From assembly GCF_039566955.1 (NCBI RefSeq), contig NZ_CP154796.1, positions 2,480,001-2,544,000 on the forward strand: DNA of 64,000 nt. The letters run 5' to 3'. The first letter of the stretch is position 1. Every line of letters starts with the position of its first letter. A program made the translations under genes and the position numbers. The DNA comes from Micromonospora sp. DSM 45708. GTDB lineage: Bacteria; Actinomycetota; Actinomycetes; Mycobacteriales; Micromonosporaceae. Below are positions 34,840-43,817 of this stretch, piece after piece. The notes below the pieces were generated by a model. The model had not been told where the DNA came from. It searched no databases and saw nothing but the letters and a program-made list of their open reading frames with translations.

Positions 34840-35826
34840 ATGTTGCGTACCCGTCTGACCCTGCTGGCCGCCGCCGCGACCGCGCTGCTGATCGCCGGCT
34901 GCGGCACCACCGAGGCGCCCGCCGCCGCCCCGTCCACCTCCGGCCCGGCCGCCACCGGCCCGGTCACCGTCACCGACAGCCGCGGCAAGGCGATCACGCT
35001 GAAGAACCCGGCCACCAAGGTGGTCGGCCTGGAGTGGGGCGAGGTCGAGATGCTCGTCGGCCTCGGCGTGATGCCCGTCGGCGTGGCCGACCCCAAGGGG
35101 TACGCCACCTGGGTCACCGCCGCGCCGCTGGACCCGGGCGTCAAGGACGTCGGCACCCGGGGCGAGCCGAGCGTCGACGCCGTCGTGGCGCTCCAGCCGG
35201 ACCTGGTGGTGATGGAGGCCGAGCGCGGCGCCGCGATCGTCACCCAACTGGAGAAGTACGTCCCGGTGCTGGTCACCAAGGGCAGTGACGCCACCGACAA
35301 CCTCGCCCGGATGCGGTCCGACCTCACCATGATCGCCACCGCCACCGGCCGCACCGCGCAGGGCGAGAAGCTGCTCGCCGAATTCGACGCCGCGCTCGCC
35401 GACGGCCGGAAGAAGATCGCCGACGCCGGCGCGGCGGGCCGGCAGTTCGCCTTCGCCGACGGCTGGAAGGAGGGCAGCACGGTCTCCATCCGCATGTTCG
35501 GTCAGGGCGCGCTCGTCTCCCAGCTCGGCATCCAGCTCGGCCTCAAGAACGCCTGGACCGGCAAGACCGACGAGATGTGGGGCCTGGGCCAGACCGACGT
35601 CGAGGGGCTCAGCGTCCTCAAGGGACAGGACCTGCACTTCTTCTACAACGCCTCGGACGGTCAGGACGTCTTCGCCGACGGCCTCGCCGGCAACGCGATC
35701 TGGCGCTCCCTGCCGTTCGTGCAGCAGAACAAGCTGCACAAGATGCCGAACGGCATCTGGACGTTCGGCGGGACCCTGTCCGCGAAGCAGTACGTCGACC
35801 AGCTCGTCGCCGTCTACACGGCCTGA
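34840..35826 (+). CDS. Ferric-siderophore-binding lipoprotein (FecB/FhuD-like)
   Basis: Extracellular receptor of the siderophore importer, 328 residues. Lipobox LLIAGC puts the lipidated Cys at about 21. A TroA/Peripla_BP_2 fold follows: VTVTDSRGKAITLKNPATKVVGLEWGEVEMLVGLGV in the first lobe and VDAVVALQPDLVV at its edge. Family members of this kind bind ferric hydroxamates or citrate. With a des pathway in the same window, ferrioxamine is the likely ligand, by inference. The start ATG 34840 is preceded by GGAAGAGA. Confidence 0.92.
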   Translation: MLRTRLTLLAAAATALLIAGCGTTEAPAAAPSTSGPAATGPVTVTDSRGKAITLKNPATKVVGLEWGEVEMLVGLGVMPVGVADPKGYATWVTAAPLDPGVKDVGTRGEPSVDAVVALQPDLVVMEAERGAAIVTQLEKYVPVLVTKGSDATDNLARMRSDLTMIATATGRTAQGEKLLAEFDAALADGRKKIADAGAAGRQFAFADGWKEGSTVSIRMFGQGALVSQLGIQLGLKNAWTGKTDEMWGLGQTDVEGLSVLKGQDLHFFYNASDGQDVFADGLAGNAIWRSLPFVQQNKLHKMPNGIWTFGGTLSAKQYVDQLVAVYTA

Positions 35827-35833
35827 GCCGGCG

Positions 35834-37933
35834 ATGATCGCCACCGTCGTACCGGAGCCGGCCACCCGGCCGGCCCCGGTCGGGTCGCCCCCCGCCCGCC
35901 GCCGGGTCGCCGGCGCGTTCCTCCTCGCCGCCGCGCTGCTCGTGGCGATCACCGCGGTGCACCTCACCCAGGGCACGTCGTCGGTGGGCGCGCTCGACCT
36001 GCTCCGGCTGCTCACCGGCGCGGACGACGAGACCGCCCGGGTGCTGGTCGCCTCCCGGCTGCCGCGTCTGCTCACCGGCCTGGCGGTCGGTGTGGCGCTC
36101 GGGTTCGCCGGCGCGGCGCTCCAGTCCACCACCCGCAACCCGCTCGCCTCGCCGGACACGCTCGCCGTGAACGCCGGCGCGCACCTGGCGATCGTGACCA
36201 CCGCCGCGTTCGGCATCGCGCTGCCGGCGCTGCCCGCCGGTGGGCTGGCGTTCTGCGGCGGGCTGGCCGCCGCCGCGCTGGTGATGCTGCTGTCCGCCGG
36301 CGGCCAGACCGCGACCACCCGGCTGATCCTCGCCGGCTCGGCCACCGCGATGGCGCTCGCCTCGCTCACCATGCTGCTCCTGCTGCTGTTCGAACAGGCC
36401 ACCATCGGGCTGTTCGCCTGGGGCAACGGCTCGCTCGTGCAGGGCGACCTGGTCGCGTTCACCCAGCTCGGCCCGGTGATCGTCATCGCCGCGCTGCTGC
36501 TCGTCGCGCTCGGGCACCGGCTGGACCTGCTCGCCCTCGGCGACGACACCGCCACCGTGCTCGGGCTCGACGTGCGCCGGACCCGACTCGTCGTGGTGCT
36601 GCTCGCGGTGCTGCTCTCCGCCGCCGCGGTCACGCTGGCCGGGCCGATCGGCTTCGTCGGGCTGGGCGCGCCGGTGATCGTCCGGCTGCTCGGCCGGTGG
36701 GTGCCGGAGGTGCACCGGCACCGGGTGCTGATGCCGCTGGCCGGCATGGTCGGCGTGATCATCGTGCTCGGCTCCGACGTGCTGCTGCGGGCCGTGCTCG
36801 GTGGGCAGGCCGGGGTGGAGGTGCCCACCGGCGTGGTCACTACGCTGTTCGGCGCGGTCCTGCTGGTCTGGCTGGCCCGCCGGCACCGCGACGCCGGACC
36901 CACCCGGCAGCCCCCCGCCGGCCACGCCGCCGTCCGCTCCCGCGCCGTCCACGGCGCCGTCGTCACCGTCTGCGCGGTGGCCGTCGCCACGGCGCTGGTG
37001 GCCGGCATGCTGGCCGGGGACACGTGGGTGCTGCTCGGCGACATCGTCAACTGGGTCCAGGGCCGCACCGGGCCGGCGTACACCTTCGTGCTGGACGCGC
37101 GCTGGCCGCGCGTCGCGGCGGCGCTGCTGGCCGGCGCCGCGCTCGCGCTGGCCGGCACCACCGTGCAGGCGGTCTGCCGCAACCCCCTCGCCGAGCCCGG
37201 CATCCTCGGCATCACCGGCGGCGCGGGGATCGGCGCGGTGGCGCTGCTGACGTTCGCCCCGGCGGCCGGCGTGCTCGCGCTCTCCGGCGCGGCCGGCCTC
37301 GGCGCGGTGGCCGCGTTCGCGCTGGTCTACGGGCTGGCCCGCCGGCGCGGGCTGAACTCCGACCGGCTCGTCCTGATCGGCTTCGCGGTCTGGCAGGGCG
37401 GCGCCGCGGTCATCACGTTCATCGTGGTCTCCTCCGACCCGTGGAACACCGGCAAGGCGCTGACCTGGCTGTCCGGCTCCACCTACGGGCGTACCGCGCC
37501 CCAGGTGCTGCCGGTGGCGCTGGCGCTGCTGGTCGCCGTCGGAGTGGTGGCCGCGGTACGCCGGGAGCTGGACCTGCTGGCGCTCGACGACGACACGCCC
37601 CGGGTGCTCGGCGTCCGGCTGGAACGCGCCCGGTTGGTCGCGCTCGGCCTGGCGGCGCTGCTCACCGCCACCGCCGTGTCGGCGGTCGGCGTGATCGGCT
37701 TCGTCGGCCTGGTCGCGCCGCACGCCGCGCGGGCGCTGGTCGGTGGCCGGCACACCCGCGTGCTGCCGGTGGCGGTGCTGCTCGGCGCCACGCTGGTCAG
37801 CCTCGCCGACACGCTCGGTCGCACCGTCATCGCCCCGGCGCAGGTCCCGGCCGGCCTGGTCACCGCGCTGATCGGCACCCCCTATTTCGTCTGGCTGCTG
37901 TGGCGCTCCCGCGCCGCCGCCGGCGTCAGCTGA
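35834..37933 (+). CDS. Fused FecCD-type siderophore permease (FhuB-like, two domains)
   Basis: 699-residue permease in which two FecCD domains are joined head to tail (about 20-345 and 370-695), as in E. coli FhuB. Each half repeats the family pattern: an ASRLPRLLTGLAVGVALG-type segment, ALQSTTRNPLASP in the first half and TVQAVCRNPLAEPGILG in the second, and the C-terminal GPIGFVGLGAPV or GVIGFVGLVAPH segment. One chain therefore supplies the whole membrane channel. The gene starts 7 bases after the lipoprotein stop. Confidence 0.95.
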   Translation: MIATVVPEPATRPAPVGSPPARRRVAGAFLLAAALLVAITAVHLTQGTSSVGALDLLRLLTGADDETARVLVASRLPRLLTGLAVGVALGFAGAALQSTTRNPLASPDTLAVNAGAHLAIVTTAAFGIALPALPAGGLAFCGGLAAAALVMLLSAGGQTATTRLILAGSATAMALASLTMLLLLLFEQATIGLFAWGNGSLVQGDLVAFTQLGPVIVIAALLLVALGHRLDLLALGDDTATVLGLDVRRTRLVVVLLAVLLSAAAVTLAGPIGFVGLGAPVIVRLLGRWVPEVHRHRVLMPLAGMVGVIIVLGSDVLLRAVLGGQAGVEVPTGVVTTLFGAVLLVWLARRHRDAGPTRQPPAGHAAVRSRAVHGAVVTVCAVAVATALVAGMLAGDTWVLLGDIVNWVQGRTGPAYTFVLDARWPRVAAALLAGAALALAGTTVQAVCRNPLAEPGILGITGGAGIGAVALLTFAPAAGVLALSGAAGLGAVAAFALVYGLARRRGLNSDRLVLIGFAVWQGGAAVITFIVVSSDPWNTGKALTWLSGSTYGRTAPQVLPVALALLVAVGVVAAVRRELDLLALDDDTPRVLGVRLERARLVALGLAALLTATAVSAVGVIGFVGLVAPHAARALVGGRHTRVLPVAVLLGATLVSLADTLGRTVIAPAQVPAGLVTALIGTPYFVWLLWRSRAAAGVS

Positions 37934-37951
37934 GCCCGAGAGGAAGTCACC

Positions 37952-38857
37952 ATGACCAGCACCCTGGCCGCCGCGCCGTGGCGCGTGTTCACCGTCGAGG
38001 TCCGCGCGTTGCGCCGGCTCGGCCCGTCGTTCCTGCGCGTCACGTTCACCGGACCGGACCTGGACCGGTTCGCCGACAACGGCTACGACCAGCGGATCAA
38101 GCTGGCGCTGCCGCTGGTCGACGGCGGTGCGGCGGAGCTGCCCGAGGGGCCCGACTGGTACCAGCGGTGGCGGGACCTGCCGGCGGACCGGCGTAGCCCG
38201 ATCCGCACCTACACGGTCCGGGCGGCCCGCCCGGCGGCGTACGAGATCGACGTGGACGTGGCGCTGCACGGCGACGGCGGCCCGGCCACCCGGTGGGCGC
38301 GGCGGGCCCGGCTCGGGGACCGGCTCGCGCTGGTCGGCCCGGACGCGGGCTGGCCGGGCGGGCACGGCGGCGTCGAGTTCCGGCCGCCGGCCGGCGCGAC
38401 GCTGCTGCTGGCCGGCGACGAGACCGCCGCGCCGGCGATCTGCGCGATCCTGGACCGGCTGCCGGCCGACGCGCACGGCCACGCCGTGGTGGAGGTGCCG
38501 GAGGCGGGGGACGAGCTGCCGTGCCGCGTCCCGGCCGGCGTGACCGTGAGCTGGCTGCCCCGGGGCGGGACCCCGCACGGCAGCCGGCTCACCCCGGCCG
38601 TGACGGACCTCGCCGCCCGGCTGTTGCCGACGCCGACCGGGTCGCCGGCCGGCCCGCCGCCGGTCGAGGTGGACGTCGACCGGGAGGTGCTCTGGGAGGT
38701 GCCGGACCGGCCCGACGGCGCCGCGCTCTACGCCTGGCTGGCCGGGGAGGCGGCGGTGATCCGGGGCCTGCGCCGGCACCTGGTCACCGACCGTGGGCTC
38801 GACCGCCGGGCGGTGGCGTTCATGGGCTACTGGCGGGCCGGTCGGGCCGAGTCCTGA
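37952..38857 (+). CDS. Siderophore-interacting protein (FAD-dependent ferric-siderophore reductase)
   Basis: 301-residue cytoplasmic flavoprotein of the SIP/ViuB family, which reduces imported ferric siderophore so that iron is released. The N-terminal FAD-binding part has FLRVTFTGPDL and the flavin motif RTYTVR (about residues 89-94). The NAD(P)H part has LLLAGDETAAPAICAIL and the conserved C-terminal FMGYWRAGRAES. ATG 37952 has GAGAGGAAG upstream. Last gene of the iron-uptake operon. Confidence 0.94.
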   Translation: MTSTLAAAPWRVFTVEVRALRRLGPSFLRVTFTGPDLDRFADNGYDQRIKLALPLVDGGAAELPEGPDWYQRWRDLPADRRSPIRTYTVRAARPAAYEIDVDVALHGDGGPATRWARRARLGDRLALVGPDAGWPGGHGGVEFRPPAGATLLLAGDETAAPAICAILDRLPADAHGHAVVEVPEAGDELPCRVPAGVTVSWLPRGGTPHGSRLTPAVTDLAARLLPTPTGSPAGPPPVEVDVDREVLWEVPDRPDGAALYAWLAGEAAVIRGLRRHLVTDRGLDRRAVAFMGYWRAGRAES

Positions 38858-38861
38858 CCGG

Positions 38862-39471
38862 TCACCCACGCAGCGTCTCGTGCGGTGGCCGGCCGTACGC
38901 GTCGCGGTAGGCGGCGGCGAAGCGGCCGGGGCTGGTCCAGCCCCAGCGGCGGGCGATGCCGGCGACCGTCTCGGCCCCGCCCGGCTCGGCGGCGTGCTCG
39001 TCCAGCCAGGCCCGTGCCCGCGAGGCCGAGGAACCGGAAGTTCGCCGCCGTGGTCTCCGTCCGGGTCGTCGCGACGTGCGCCACCTGCTGGTGCGGCAGC
39101 CGGATCATGGTGCCGACCACGTCCGTCCAACCCAGCACCGACGGGCGCTGCGGGTAGCGGGCGACCGCGCCGGCCGGGGCCAGCCACTCCTCGTCGCCGT
39201 CGGTGAACCGGAACCGGCCGCGCAGCACGTGCACGGTCATGAAGTCGGGGTACGGCCCGGTGCGGGCCCGGGCGTCCATCGAGTGCACGATCCGGTCCAG
39301 CCCGAGCGGCCCGTCCTGCACGGTGCGCAGCGCGAAGCGGAAACCGCGCCGGGAGCCGGCGAAGCGTGGCCGGTGTTCGGCGTACGCCTGGGCGATGGTG
39401 TGGTGGGCGAGATCCGGGTCCCCGGTCACCAGTTCGTACCGTCGCACCGCCGTGCCCGTTCCGGTCGTCAT
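38862..39471 (-). pseudogene. AraC-family regulator pseudogene (internal deletion and frameshift)
   Basis: From ATG 39471 the frame reads a normal cupin-type AraC N-terminus closely similar to the neighbour at 39551 (HSMDARARTGPYPDF, RGRFRFTDGDEEW, FRFLGLA). At about 39030 the sequence jumps out of frame to what should be the C-terminus: AWLDEHAAEP, then directly ETVAGIARRWGWTSPGRF and a TGA at 38862. Compared with the intact copy, about 110 residues before the HTH and about 45 residues containing the first HTH helices are missing. It cannot bind DNA normally. Confidence 0.85.
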
Positions 39472-39550
39472 GGGACCGTGTCTCCGTCCGGTCGGGGAAC
39501 TCCTTCCGGTATGAACGCGTGAGCCTCCGATCCGCAACGGGTCGTCCCGG

Positions 39551-40519
39551 TCACTCGCGCAGCGTCTCGCGCGGTTGCCGCCCGTACATGTCGCGGTAGG
39601 CGGCGGCGAAGCGGCCGGGGCTGGTCCAGCCCCAGCGGCGGGCGATGCCGGCGACCGTCTCGCCGCCGGTTGGGTCGGCGGTGAGCAGGTCGCGGTGGGC
39701 GCGGGCGAGACGGACCTGGCGGAGGTAGGTGAGCGGGCTGTACCCGAGGTGCCGTTGGAAGGCGGCCTGGAGTCCGCGTGGTCCGACGCCGCAGGCGGCG
39801 GCGACCTCGGCCACGGTGACCGGCTCGGCGGCGTGCTCGTCCAGGTACGCCTGCGCGCGTCGGACGACCGGGGGCGCGACCCGGCGGGGCTGTGGCACGT
39901 AGCCGACGGTCATGGTGGTGTTCGGGAAGACGGTGAGCGCGGTGGTGGCGGTCAGGTCGGCCAGCGTCGCCTGGACCAGCGGCTGGTCGAGGCCGTCGTC
40001 GCCGGTGGCGGACATCCCGTACAGGAACGCCGACAGGTGCGCCCAGGCCCGGGCCATGGCCGGCGACACCGGCGCGAGACCGAGGAAACGGAACGTGTGC
40101 GGGGCCGCCTCCACCCGGCTGGCCGCGACGCGCGTCACCAGCCCCATCGGCAGCCGGACCGTGGTGGCCACCGAGTCGGTCCAGTACAGCACCGACCGGC
40201 GCAGCGGATACCGGCCGACGCCGCCGGCCGGCATCAGCAGCTCCTCGTCACCGTCGACGAACCGGAACCGGCCCCGGACCACGTGCAGGGCCAGGAAGTC
40301 GGGGTACGGCCCGGCTTCCGTCCGGGCGTCCATGGAGTGCGCGGCCCGGGTGAGGCCGAGCGGACCGGCCTGCACGCCCCGCCACGCGAAGTGGAAGTCG
40401 CGTCGGGTGCCCCGGAAGTGTGGGTTGTGCTCGCCGCACACCTCGGTGATGGCCCGACGGGCGACGTCCGGGTCCCGGGTGGACAGCTCGAACCGCCGTG
40501 CCGGACGGTCGTCCGTCAC
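39551..40519 (-). CDS. AraC-family transcriptional regulator (cupin sensor domain)
   Basis: 322-residue regulator. The N-terminal ligand-sensing region (about 1-200) contains RGRFRFVDGDEELLMPAGG. The C-terminal double HTH (about 222-320) reads VTVAEVAAACGVGPRGLQAAF and ETVAGIARRWGWTSPGRFAAAY. GTG 40519 is chosen (VTDDRPARRFEL, with CGGAGCGG upstream), matching the pseudogene's start region; the longer frame is antisense-like Arg-rich sequence. It lies next to its own decayed duplicate. No target is evident. Confidence 0.9.
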   Translation of the reverse strand: MTDDRPARRFELSTRDPDVARRAITEVCGEHNPHFRGTRRDFHFAWRGVQAGPLGLTRAAHSMDARTEAGPYPDFLALHVVRGRFRFVDGDEELLMPAGGVGRYPLRRSVLYWTDSVATTVRLPMGLVTRVAASRVEAAPHTFRFLGLAPVSPAMARAWAHLSAFLYGMSATGDDGLDQPLVQATLADLTATTALTVFPNTTMTVGYVPQPRRVAPPVVRRAQAYLDEHAAEPVTVAEVAAACGVGPRGLQAAFQRHLGYSPLTYLRQVRLARAHRDLLTADPTGGETVAGIARRWGWTSPGRFAAAYRDMYGRQPRETLRE

Positions 40520-41131
40520 CGATCCCGCTCCGTCGGCGCCGTCACTTCCGCCGCGCGCGGCGTGTCGCCGGGGTGGGGGTTGGCCGCCACGTCGTTGTCG
40601 GCCGACTCCGGTCTGCCCGGTCGGCCTGTCCGCTGCCCGGTCACGTGCCACCTCCCACTGCGCCGGTCCGGGGCTCGTACGCCTGGATGAACGGATCACT
40701 TGCCGGGCGGCAACGGTTCGACACGGACGGTTCGGTTCGGGTGCGACACGCCGGAGGAACCCGTCAGTCCGCTTTCCGCAATTCGCTGGTCGATTAGCGA
40801 ACACCGGCGCGACGCGATGCGCCGGACCGGTTCACCGGCCGGCAACAAGTCATCGGCTCCACACTCGACTTACCCGGTCGGAGGCCGTCCGATCCGGAAG
40901 ATGACGACGATGTGGTTACGGAACGCGTCAAGCGAAATTGTCGGGTAGCTGACTGTTCGGGCGTCCCGGCCGGTGCCGGTCCCCGGCTCTACCGTCTGCC
41001 TGTCCGAGCCGTTGTCCCCGGCCCGGCGACAGACGGCCGGCCGGTCGGAGTCAGGCGACGATGCCGACCCCGGTCGGCCGGTCCCCGCGCGGTCGCGGAC
41101 CGGTCGGGTGGGCACACCGGAGGAGGTGCGG
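40520..41131. other. 612-bp gene-poor region upstream of the RiPP-like cluster
   Basis: Lower GC than its surroundings, especially 40700-40950. No convincing gene is visible. A short frame from ATG 40817 to 40948 (43 codons, ending MWLRNASSEIVG) lacks a ribosome site and a lasso-type leader. The stretch probably carries the divergent promoters of the AraC gene and the ABC-2 permease. Confidence 0.5.
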
Positions 41132-41998
41132 ATGAGGGGCGTCGAGGCGCCGGTCGCCGTACCCGGCACTCCGGCTGCCGGCGGCGTGCCGTCCCGCTGG
41201 CGGGTCGCCGGGCGCGCGGTGGCGGCGCTGCTGCGCCGGGACCTGACCGGACGCCGCGGACTGCGCATGCCGTTCCTGCTGGACCTGGTGTTCGGCGTGC
41301 TGAATTTGCTGGTCTTCCTGTTCGTGTCCCGGGTGCTCGTCCCGCACCCGGGCGCCGGTTTCACCGGCCCGGGCGGCTACTTCGACTTCGTGGCGGTGGG
41401 CATCGTGTTCCTGCTGGTGCTCCAGTCCGCCATCGTGCAGGTGGTCACGCGGGTGGCCGCCGAGCAACGGGACGGGCTGCTGGAGCTGTGGGCGGCGCAG
41501 CCGGTGCCGGGCTGGTCGCTCGCGCTGGGGCTGGTCGCGTACCCGTTCGGGTTCGCGCTGCTGCGCGCCGGCCTCTACCTGGGCCTGCTGGCCGGCGTCC
41601 TCGGCCTGCGCGTCACCGACACGTCCTGGCCCGCAGCGGCGGTGATGCTCGTCCTCGCCGCGCTGGGCGCGCTGCCGTTCGGGATGGCGCTGATGGGCCT
41701 CACCGTGGCGGTCGGCTACGGCGACCCGGCGGCCCGGTTGGCGGTGGTGGCGCTGTCGTTCCTGTCCGGCACCTACTTCCCGACCTCGGCGCTGCCCGGC
41801 GTCCTGCACCCGGTGTGCGCGGTGCTGCCGACCCGGGTCGCGCTGGACGGGTTGCGGGCCGCGCTCGCCGGCGGTGACTGGCGCCCGGCCGCCGGGACGC
41901 TCGCCGGCGTCACCGCGGTGCTGCTGCCGCTCTCCGCCTGGATCTTCGACCGCGCGCTGTGGCTGGCCCGACGCAGAGGGGTGCTCACCCGTGACTGA
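41132..41998 (+). CDS. ABC-2 type permease of RiPP-like cluster
   Basis: 288-residue membrane transporter subunit with six hydrophobic stretches (about 48-68, 85-105, 130-160, 165-195, 210-230, 255-275). The pattern LLRRDLTGRRGLRMPFLLDLVFGVLNLL fits actinobacterial ABC-2 permeases found with lasso or other RiPP genes. ATG 41132 has GGAGGAGGT upstream. It overlaps the next gene by 8 bases. Its ATPase partner is most likely the gene at 45038. Confidence 0.88.
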   Translation: MRGVEAPVAVPGTPAAGGVPSRWRVAGRAVAALLRRDLTGRRGLRMPFLLDLVFGVLNLLVFLFVSRVLVPHPGAGFTGPGGYFDFVAVGIVFLLVLQSAIVQVVTRVAAEQRDGLLELWAAQPVPGWSLALGLVAYPFGFALLRAGLYLGLLAGVLGLRVTDTSWPAAAVMLVLAALGALPFGMALMGLTVAVGYGDPAARLAVVALSFLSGTYFPTSALPGVLHPVCAVLPTRVALDGLRAALAGGDWRPAAGTLAGVTAVLLPLSAWIFDRALWLARRRGVLTRD

Positions 41999-43124
41999 CC
42001 TCATCCCGCGTCCCACCGGTCGCGACGTGGCGTACGGCATCGTGCTGGGCCTGGACCCGGCCGCGTCGGCCCCGGCCGCCCGGTCCGGCCCGGCGCTGCC
42101 GCCGTTGGTGGCCCTGGAACGGGCCGTGCTGCCGGCGCTGCGCCGGCCGCCCTGCCTGGTCAGCTTCTCCGGCGGCCTGGACTCCTCGCTGGTGCTGGCC
42201 ATCGCCACCCGGGTGGCGCGGCGGGAAGGGCTGCCCGACCCGGTGCCGGTCACCTGGCGGTTCACCGACGCGGCCCGCGCCCAGGAGACGCCCTGGCAGG
42301 CCAGGATCATCGCGGAGCTGGACCTGACCCGGCAGTGGCAGATCCTCCAGGCCGGCGACGACCTGGACCTGGTCGGGCCGGTCGCCCGGCGGCTGCTGAC
42401 CCGGTACGGGCAGGTGCACCCGCCGAACCGGCACCTGCACCTGCCGCTCGTGGAGCTGGCCCGTGGCGGCGCGTTGCTCACCGGCGTCGGCGGGGACCAG
42501 ATCCTCGCCGGCTGGCGGCGGCGTCCCGGCCCGCTGCGGGGCCGACTGGGCCGGCTCCGGGCCGGCCTGCGACGCCGCCCACCGGATCCGTTGCCCTGGC
42601 TGCGCCCGGAGGTGACCCGGCAGGCGCGGCGCGCGTTCGCCGCCGAGCAGCGCGCCGAGCCGCGCCGGCTGGCCGCACGGATCGCCTGGCACCTGCGCCG
42701 CCGGGACCTCACCATGCGCCGGATCGGTCTGGCCGCGATCGCCGCCGACCACGACGTGCTGGCCGTGACGCCGCTGCTGGACGAGCGGTTCGCCGCCGCG
42801 CTCGCGACCCGCCACGGCCGGCTGCGGTCCCCGTCGCGACCGGAGTTGCTCGTGGCGATCGCCGACGCCGCGTTGCCCCCGGTGATCATCGCGCCGCGTC
42901 GCAAGGCCGCCTTCGACGAGGTGTTCCTCCGGTCGGCCACCCGCGAGCTGGTACGTGCCTGGGACGGCAGCGGCGTCGACGACTCGCTGGTCGACGTCGC
43001 GGCGCTGCGCCGGGAGTGGTCGCGTTGGCGGTTCGACTCGCGGACCGCGGCGTTGGTGCAGCAGGTGTGGCTGGCCGGCCTGTCGGCCAGCGAGGGACGA
43101 CCCGATCTGGAGGCGCCGAGATGA
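41991..43124 (+). CDS. Asparagine-synthetase-like protein (lasso-cyclase C-like, lacks N-terminal glutaminase domain)
   Basis: 377 residues of the AsnB/beta-lactam-synthetase ATP-binding domain. The PP-loop LVSFSGGLDSSLVLA starts near residue 56 (Ser60-Ser66), and LLTGVGGDQILAG is the second conserved segment. In lasso-peptide clusters the C protein uses ATP to activate a side-chain carboxylate and close the macrolactam ring. Characterised C proteins are about 600 residues with an N-terminal glutaminase-like domain. Here only about 55 residues precede the PP-loop, so that domain is missing. GTG 41991 overlaps the permease stop. It overlaps the PqqD-like gene by ATGA, so all three are coupled. 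Confidence 0.85.
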   Translation: MTDLIPRPTGRDVAYGIVLGLDPAASAPAARSGPALPPLVALERAVLPALRRPPCLVSFSGGLDSSLVLAIATRVARREGLPDPVPVTWRFTDAARAQETPWQARIIAELDLTRQWQILQAGDDLDLVGPVARRLLTRYGQVHPPNRHLHLPLVELARGGALLTGVGGDQILAGWRRRPGPLRGRLGRLRAGLRRRPPDPLPWLRPEVTRQARRAFAAEQRAEPRRLAARIAWHLRRRDLTMRRIGLAAIAADHDVLAVTPLLDERFAAALATRHGRLRSPSRPELLVAIADAALPPVIIAPRRKAAFDEVFLRSATRELVRAWDGSGVDDSLVDVAALRREWSRWRFDSRTAALVQQVWLAGLSASEGRPDLEAPR

Positions 43125-43402
43125 CGAGCGAACCGTCCGTGTTGTACCGGGTCCGCGGCGACCGGGTCGCGTGGCGGACCACCGGCGACGAGACGGTGCT
43201 GCTGGACATCGGGCAGTCCGTCTACTTCGCGCTGGACCGCGCCGCCACCTCGCTGTGGCCGTACCTGGTGGCCGGCGCCACCACCGCCCAACTGGCCGAG
43301 GTGCTGGTCGGGCAGGCCGAGGTGGAGCGGGAGCGGGCCGTTGCCGACGTGCGGTCGTTCCTGGCCGACCTGGAGGCCGCCGGGCTGCTCGAACGGGTCT
43401 GA
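43121..43402 (+). CDS. PqqD-like / lasso B1 peptide-recognition protein
   Basis: 93-residue PqqD-type RiPP recognition element, which binds the leader of a precursor peptide and presents it to modifying enzymes. Visible: VLYRVRGDRVAWR, the strand-turn DETVLLDIGQSVYFALDRAATSLW and the helical tail VERERAVADVRSFLADLEAAGLLE. Its presence implies a leader-bearing substrate peptide. It is coupled to the cyclase-like gene by ATGA and is convergent with the B2 gene. Confidence 0.88.
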   Translation: MTSEPSVLYRVRGDRVAWRTTGDETVLLDIGQSVYFALDRAATSLWPYLVAGATTAQLAEVLVGQAEVERERAVADVRSFLADLEAAGLLERV

Positions 43403-43409
43403 CCCTTGG

Positions 43410-43817
43410 TCAGGGCAGCCAGGCGGGCGGGACGGGCCGGCGCAGGATCTCCGCCAGCTCGTGCCGGTGCGGGTCCGGGTCGCCGTCGAGCCAGGCGTGG
43501 GCGTGGAAGCCGGCGTCCGGCGCGCTGACCCCGATCACCACGGTCCGCAGCACCCGCCGCCGGGCGAGGAAGCGCTGGCGCACCAGCGCGCTCTCCAGGC
43601 AGTTGCCGCCGCCGCGGCGCAGCGCGCGCCGGACCAGCGCGTCGGTGCCGCCGGGCGGCGGCGCGGGCAGGCGCACCGCGTCCAGCCCGCCACGGGCGAG
43701 TTGCCGGCGGACCCGTCGGCAGGCCAGCAGCGTCCACGCCACCAGCGCCAGGCCGAGTGGCCCGTGCCGGCGGGTCACCCCGGCCAGGGCGTGCAGCGCG
43801 CGTACCGGGTCAGCCAT
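43410..43817 (-). CDS. Lasso-peptide B2-type leader protease (transglutaminase fold)
   Basis: 135-residue transglutaminase-like cysteine protease of the B2 (PF13471) family, which removes the leader from a lasso precursor. The catalytic triad is visible: Cys73 in GNCLESALV, His107 in FHAHAWL and Asp near 111-113. Length is normal for a stand-alone B2. ATG 43817 overlaps the nucleotidyltransferase stop by 8 bases, so the two are co-expressed, convergent with the permease-cyclase-B1 operon. Confidence 0.9.
   Translation of the reverse strand: MADPVRALHALAGVTRRHGPLGLALVAWTLLACRRVRRQLARGGLDAVRLPAPPPGGTDALVRRALRRGGGNCLESALVRQRFLARRRVLRTVVIGVSAPDAGFHAHAWLDGDPDPHRHELAEILRRPVPPAWLP

Noticed and set aside
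40817..40948. 43-codon frame upstream of the RiPP-like cluster as a lasso precursor
   Set aside because: No ribosome site, no Y-x-x-P leader pattern and no Gly-initiated core with Asp/Glu at position 7-9. It lies in an AT-richer region where short frames arise by chance.
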